Source of the DNA: Clostridiales bacterium
GTDB taxonomy: Bacteria > Bacillota > Clostridia > Peptostreptococcales > Anaerovoracaceae
Direction of reading: 5' to 3'
NCBI GenBank assembly: GCA_009778945.1
Contig: WRFF01000084.1
Span: 1 to 7,694, forward strand
DNA length: 7,694 nucleotides
Shown piece by piece: positions 5,549 through 7,694 of this stretch. Numbering within the stretch: position 1 is the first letter of the stretch; every line of letters starts with the position of its first letter. The notes below the pieces were generated by a model. It had not been told where the DNA came from, searched no databases, and worked only from the letters and a program-made list of their open reading frames with translations. Made by a program: the position numbers and the translations under genes.

Positions 5549-6569
5549 TTTTCACCTCCTGTGATTGTGATCGCGCTAATGCGTTAATTAATTTTTCGGA
5601 AAATCCATCCGGGGATCCTGAATGGACGGGAGAGGCGCGGGCGCTGATCCGGTCCCAGATGATTCCCTGCCAGCCATTCGCCATCGATAGCTGAATGACG
5701 TCGCAGACGGCCACATCGCCGTATTCTTCGATATGCTTCTCAATCTGCTTCAGCTGGGAGCGGAATCCGGTGGGTGTGTATTTGTCTTTGCGTTCGGATT
5801 TGTACTGCAGCCAAGCGAGAATAGCGGCTGCAACCTCTTCGGAAAATTCATATTCAGAAACCAGTGGCGCTAAATCGTTAGGACCCTGTTTTTGGGATTT
5901 GATATCTTGCTTTTTGCTGGGAGGATTCTCAGGGAGTAGTGACAACTGTGTATTTATCACTTGAGGTGTAAGAGTATCGCTTTCACACGGAGTATCTGTA
6001 ATGACTACAGTATCTTTTTGTGTAATAGTATCTCTATCACAAGTAGTATCTCTATCACTAATAGTATTATTACTATATAAGAGAAGAGAGGAAACTGGGG
6101 TTGAACCCGGTTTCTGTTGACATAAATCCGCAGAAACTGGGGTTTCTGTTGCAGAAACTGGGGTTTCTGTTGCAGAAACTGGGGTTTCTGTTGCAGAAAC
6201 TGGTTTTTCAGGAATGCCTGAAATTCGTCTCGATAAGACGGTTTCGAGGCGGTCGACAAACGATTGTGACCATATTTTCCCCTCTTCGTAAAGGCCGGCA
6301 TCGATGGCTCCAAACCTAACGAGCATGTCGAGAATGGCGCGAACCTTTTCCTCGTCGCATCGCATTTTTGCAGTGTACCAAATCCATCTCGCCTGGGTAC
6401 TCACGTCGAGAATAAAATCATCCTCATTCCCGATCAGCTCAAGTGTTTTGAACCATACGGCGTATCCGTCATTACCATACAGGCTGTCCAGTGTCTCAAC
6501 CGTTGGGCTTCCGAGACAGTTTGTGTCGTGCATGAAATAATCAACTCCCCTTTTCCCGGGCCGGCCCAT
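5541..6569 (-). CDS. phage replication initiator (DUF4373 N-terminus, DnaD-like C-terminus)
   Basis: This 342-residue protein has two folded ends joined by a repetitive linker. Residues 6-115 match the Lin1244/Lin1753-like (DUF4373) domain: RGVDYFMHDTN (8-17), LYGNDGYAVWFKTLELI (30-46) and a winged-helix-like continuation. Residues 240-310 resemble the DnaD-type C-terminus of phage initiators, with ILAWLQYKSERKDKYTP and SMANGWQGIIWD (295-306). The linker (121-205) holds PVSATET heptads (about 123-146) and hexads ending Asp-Thr (about 171-199); the underlying DNA repeats look like the phage origin. The family is expected to bind origin DNA and recruit the loader and helicase encoded just downstream. 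The start ATG 6569 overlaps the exonuclease stop as TAATG, with GGAGGG (6576-6581) 6 bases upstream. The linker DNA is AT-richer than its surroundings. Confidence 0.85.
   Translation of the reverse strand: MGRPGKRGVDYFMHDTNCLGSPTVETLDSLYGNDGYAVWFKTLELIGNEDDFILDVSTQARWIWYTAKMRCDEEKVRAILDMLVRFGAIDAGLYEEGKIWSQSFVDRLETVLSRRISGIPEKPVSATETPVSATETPVSATETPVSADLCQQKPGSTPVSSLLLYSNNTISDRDTTCDRDTITQKDTVVITDTPCESDTLTPQVINTQLSLLPENPPSKKQDIKSQKQGPNDLAPLVSEYEFSEEVAAAILAWLQYKSERKDKYTPTGFRSQLKQIEKHIEEYGDVAVCDVIQLSMANGWQGIIWDRISARASPVHSGSPDGFSEKLINALARSQSQEVKNG
5973..6080. repeat. 18-bp iteron array (six phased units)
   Basis: On the plus strand AGTATC begins at 5973, 5991, 6009, 6027 and 6045, and AGTATT at 6063, an exact 18-base period over six units. 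The units at 6027 and 6045 share 14 identical bases, AGTATCTCTATCAC; the others keep the hexamer and vary in the rest. In the initiator protein each unit becomes a hexapeptide ending Asp-Thr, always coded GAT ACT. The sixth unit contains the palindrome ATAGTA-TTAT-TACTAT (6061-6076) and runs into an AT-rich stretch. This is the layout of initiator-binding iterons. Confidence 0.8.
6091..6114. repeat. 24-base near-perfect inverted repeat inside initiator gene
   Basis: GAAACTGGGGTT (6091-6102), one unpaired G (6103) and AACCCGGTTTC (6104-6114) form a hairpin with one extra or mismatched base near the middle of the left arm. It shares GAAACTGGGG and GGTTTCTG with the neighbouring 21-bp units, so it may be a diverged copy of them. 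It lies between the AT-rich end of the 18-bp array and the 21-bp array. Confidence 0.7.
6130..6203. repeat. 21-bp palindromic tandem repeats (three perfect plus partial)
   Basis: Three identical 21-base units occupy 6130-6150, 6151-6171 and 6172-6192, followed by 11 matching bases of a fourth (6193-6203) before divergence. Each unit contains the inverted repeat CAGAAAC-TGGG-GTTTCTG, and the junction between units forms a second one, GTTTCTG-TTG-CAGAAAC. The translated repeat is the heptad PVSATET in the initiator linker. Perfect identity at the DNA level, including third codon positions, indicates recent duplication or selection on the DNA itself. Confidence 0.9.
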
Positions 6570-7426
6570 TAGTATCCCTCCGATCTGCCGGGCGCTATAT
6601 CGGTATAAAGCCTCGGCCCTGTTATTTTTTTGGTAGCTCTGCAGTAGTCGCAGCGTTCGCAGCGGATTGGTTCGTCTATACCATCTTTGACCCGCTGGAA
6701 ATGCTGGGCACGCGATTCCATTCCCGCGAACGCGGAGGAAAGTGATTCGCGATCGTTCATCGCGAATACATCCCGGTCCGGCGGGAACTGTTTGCTGATT
6801 GCGATAATCAGGAAAACTGCGTCATTAAGTGAGCCTGCGTTTTGCTTCTCGATCTCGATATAGGCCGCCGCTCGGCGCGCATAACCCCAGTGTTCGATGA
6901 AGCTCTCGCGGATCCCGTCCTCCGAGTAAAACGTCTCGTGCATATCCTCGCAGGTCTTGTAGTCAATGATCATGCGAGAGGAAAGCGAGACATATTTGTC
7001 AAGGCGGATTTTGAAAGGGATATCCCCGAAAAGAACGCCGGTCATAACTTTTTCTGTTTCGCCTGGGAGTCTGATCAGGCGGCCGATATACGAATCCTTC
7101 CGAAGAGTCTCAATCATCAGATCCGCCCGATCAAACTCCGCTTTTTTGGTACGCTTCCCGACTTGATAGATGTCGCTCCAGTGTTTGTCAAGAAACGATT
7201 CGAAAGCATCCGGTCCTTCCATTGCGGCGTGGAGGTAGTTGCCGACGATCAGTGCGGTACTGCTGCCTTTCGGCTTTTCATACTCGCCGCGAAGATAGGC
7301 CGCCTCCCGCGCTTCGCACCTGCAAAACGAATCCCATTGTGAGCAACTCATGAATGCACGATCCGCGCCGAGCGAGTAGTAGTTATCTTTTGTGAGGGCG
7401 AATTTTTCCGCTGTGTCTGCGCACAT
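6569..7426 (-). CDS. PD-(D/E)XK exonuclease, DUF3799 / RecE-like
   Basis: This 285-residue nuclease is of the lambda-exonuclease/RecB-nuclease/Cas4 superfamily (PDDEXK-like, DUF3799). It should resect double-stranded ends so that RecT can anneal the strands. Visible motifs: GNYLHAAME (62-70) with H66, the helical metal-site motif; FKIRLDKY (138-145) with D143; IIDYKTCED (153-161) with the D155-x-K157 core; and WGYARRAAAYIEIEK (180-194), the closing helix with Y189. A cysteine group frames the domain: C28, C35 and C37 near the N-terminus and C256-x2-C259-x2-C262 near the C-terminus, resembling the iron-sulfur layout of Cas4 and AddB nucleases. ATG 7426 directly follows the RecT stop, and GGGAGG (7437-7442) lies 10 bases upstream. 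The nuclease fold is clear; polarity and cluster are inferred. Confidence 0.87.
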   Translation of the reverse strand: MCADTAEKFALTKDNYYSLGADRAFMSCSQWDSFCRCEAREAAYLRGEYEKPKGSSTALIVGNYLHAAMEGPDAFESFLDKHWSDIYQVGKRTKKAEFDRADLMIETLRKDSYIGRLIRLPGETEKVMTGVLFGDIPFKIRLDKYVSLSSRMIIDYKTCEDMHETFYSEDGIRESFIEHWGYARRAAAYIEIEKQNAGSLNDAVFLIIAISKQFPPDRDVFAMNDRESLSSAFAGMESRAQHFQRVKDGIDEPIRCERCDYCRATKKITGPRLYTDIAPGRSEGY

Positions 7427-7694
7427 TTAGATTTCGCCTCCCGCTTCTGTATCCTCTTCAGGACTTTCGCCGCTCACGGGCGACCTGGGCGCGCCTGCCG
7501 CCTCGCCTTCCTGAAGGATCTGGTCGACGCTTTGCGCGACATCCTCGATCACTTCCGCATCCGCGGCGCCGCGCTCCAGCTGCTCGTTGTCGCTCGTACG
7601 ATCGTAACTCTGCATGAGAAGCGAAGAATCGTCCGAGCTTCCGATAAATCTCTTCAGCGCGCGGTTTATAACCGTCTTTTTTGCCATCTCGCCG
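7427..7694 (-). CDS. recT: RecT-like single-strand annealing protein, C-terminal part only
   Basis: The frame is open at the right edge (Gly-Glu encoded before the first Met) and ends in TAA at 7429-7427, so only the last 88 or so residues are present. The visible segment GEMAKKTVINRALKRFI is the conserved late RecT motif (E-M-x-x-K-T-V-I-x-R). It is followed by the acidic, poorly conserved tail usual in RecT proteins (LERGAADAEVIEDVAQSVDQ, then a Gly/Ser/Glu-rich end). RecT anneals complementary single strands after exonuclease resection. The nuclease partner starts immediately after its stop, as in RecE/RecT pairs, though here the annealing gene comes first. The M in this motif is internal, not the start. 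The identification rests on one motif plus context because the main domain is outside the window. Confidence 0.78.
   Translation of the reverse strand, partial: GEMAKKTVINRALKRFIGSSDDSSLLMQSYDRTSDNEQLERGAADAEVIEDVAQSVDQILQEGEAAGAPRSPVSGESPEEDTEAGGEI

Larger units (their letters stand above)
5973..6203. other. candidate phage replication origin within initiator gene
   Basis: The stretch combines, in plus-strand order, the 18-bp iterons, an AT-rich segment (about 6053-6083, TACTATATAA included), the 24-base hairpin and the 21-bp palindromic repeats. Iterons beside an AT-rich unwinding element inside the initiator's own gene is the arrangement known from lambda (ori in gene O) and from several Gram-positive phages. 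The next two genes code for helicase loader and helicase. The origin role is inference; the repeats are seen directly. Confidence 0.65.

Noticed and set aside
6130..6203. CRISPR-like short tandem repeats
   Set aside because: The units are directly adjacent with no spacers, and they are coding sequence inside the initiator gene.
6005..6313. A 102-codon minus-strand frame with a Gln-rich repeat inside the initiator gene
   Set aside because: It is another frame reading through the same 21-bp repeats; any repeat of length divisible by three looks repetitive in all frames. The initiator frame continues well on both sides.
6842..7342. A 166-codon open frame on the plus strand
   Set aside because: It is antisense to the well-supported exonuclease gene with its intact motifs; no independent support.
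1..7694. Transfer RNAs, rho-independent terminators, insertion sequences and attachment sites
   Set aside because: I looked on both strands and found no tRNA-like cloverleaf, no GC hairpin followed by a T run in the few gaps, no transposase and no terminal repeats. The hairpin at 6091-6114 is inside a gene and lacks a T tract in the direction of transcription.

Overview
This window is a compact, single-strand block of phage or prophage early (replication and recombination) genes. Every supported gene lies on the minus strand, so transcription runs from right (7694) to left (1). There are fourteen coding regions, two of them cut by the window edges. Neighbours abut or overlap at nearly every junction, no gap exceeds about 35 bases, and I see no terminator or obvious promoter. 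The block reads as part of one long polycistronic early transcript. The gene set (RecT, DUF3799-type exonuclease, DUF4373/DnaD-like initiator, G39P-like helicase loader, DnaB helicase, RusA resolvase, MazG-like hydrolase) and the strong AGGAGG-type ribosome binding sites point to a tailed phage or prophage of a Bacillota host, probably a Clostridia or Negativicutes-type gut bacterium of roughly 50% GC. The host assignment is inference.

Layout in order of transcription. Positions 7694-6569 hold the C-terminal end of a RecT-like annealing protein followed directly by a PD-(D/E)XK exonuclease, a RecE/RecT-type recombination pair. Positions 6569-3819 hold the replication module: initiator, helicase loader and DnaB helicase, each overlapping the next. 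Positions 3844-2846 hold a small Cys-rich protein, a protein resembling the phage putative-metallopeptidase family but apparently without its zinc-binding HExxH, and a 20-codon mini-ORF. Positions 2845-1979 hold a RusA-type Holliday junction resolvase and a MazG-like nucleotide pyrophosphohydrolase. Positions 1946-1 hold a ParB-domain protein with a long uncharacterised C-terminal half, a 23-codon small ORF, a probable zinc-ribbon protein, and another Cys-rich protein cut by the left edge.

The most interesting signal is non-coding information inside the initiator gene. Between about 5973 and 6203 lie two different phased arrays: six units of 18 bp, each headed by AGTATC (AGTATT in the last), at an exact 18-base spacing; and three perfect units plus a partial fourth of 21 bp, each unit a near-complete palindrome. 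Between them are an AT-rich stretch and a 24-base near-perfect hairpin. Both periods are multiples of three and appear in the protein as hexapeptide (ending Asp-Thr) and heptapeptide (PVSATET) repeats in the linker joining its two domains. By analogy with lambda, where the origin lies in gene O, this is a strong candidate for the phage replication origin.

Several start sites are best moved downstream of the longest open frame to ATG codons with good ribosome binding sites (ParB-like 1946, metallopeptidase-like 3611, DnaB 5198, zinc-ribbon protein 481). Two very small ORFs with strong ribosome binding sites (481-552 and 2846-2908) fill what would otherwise be gaps.
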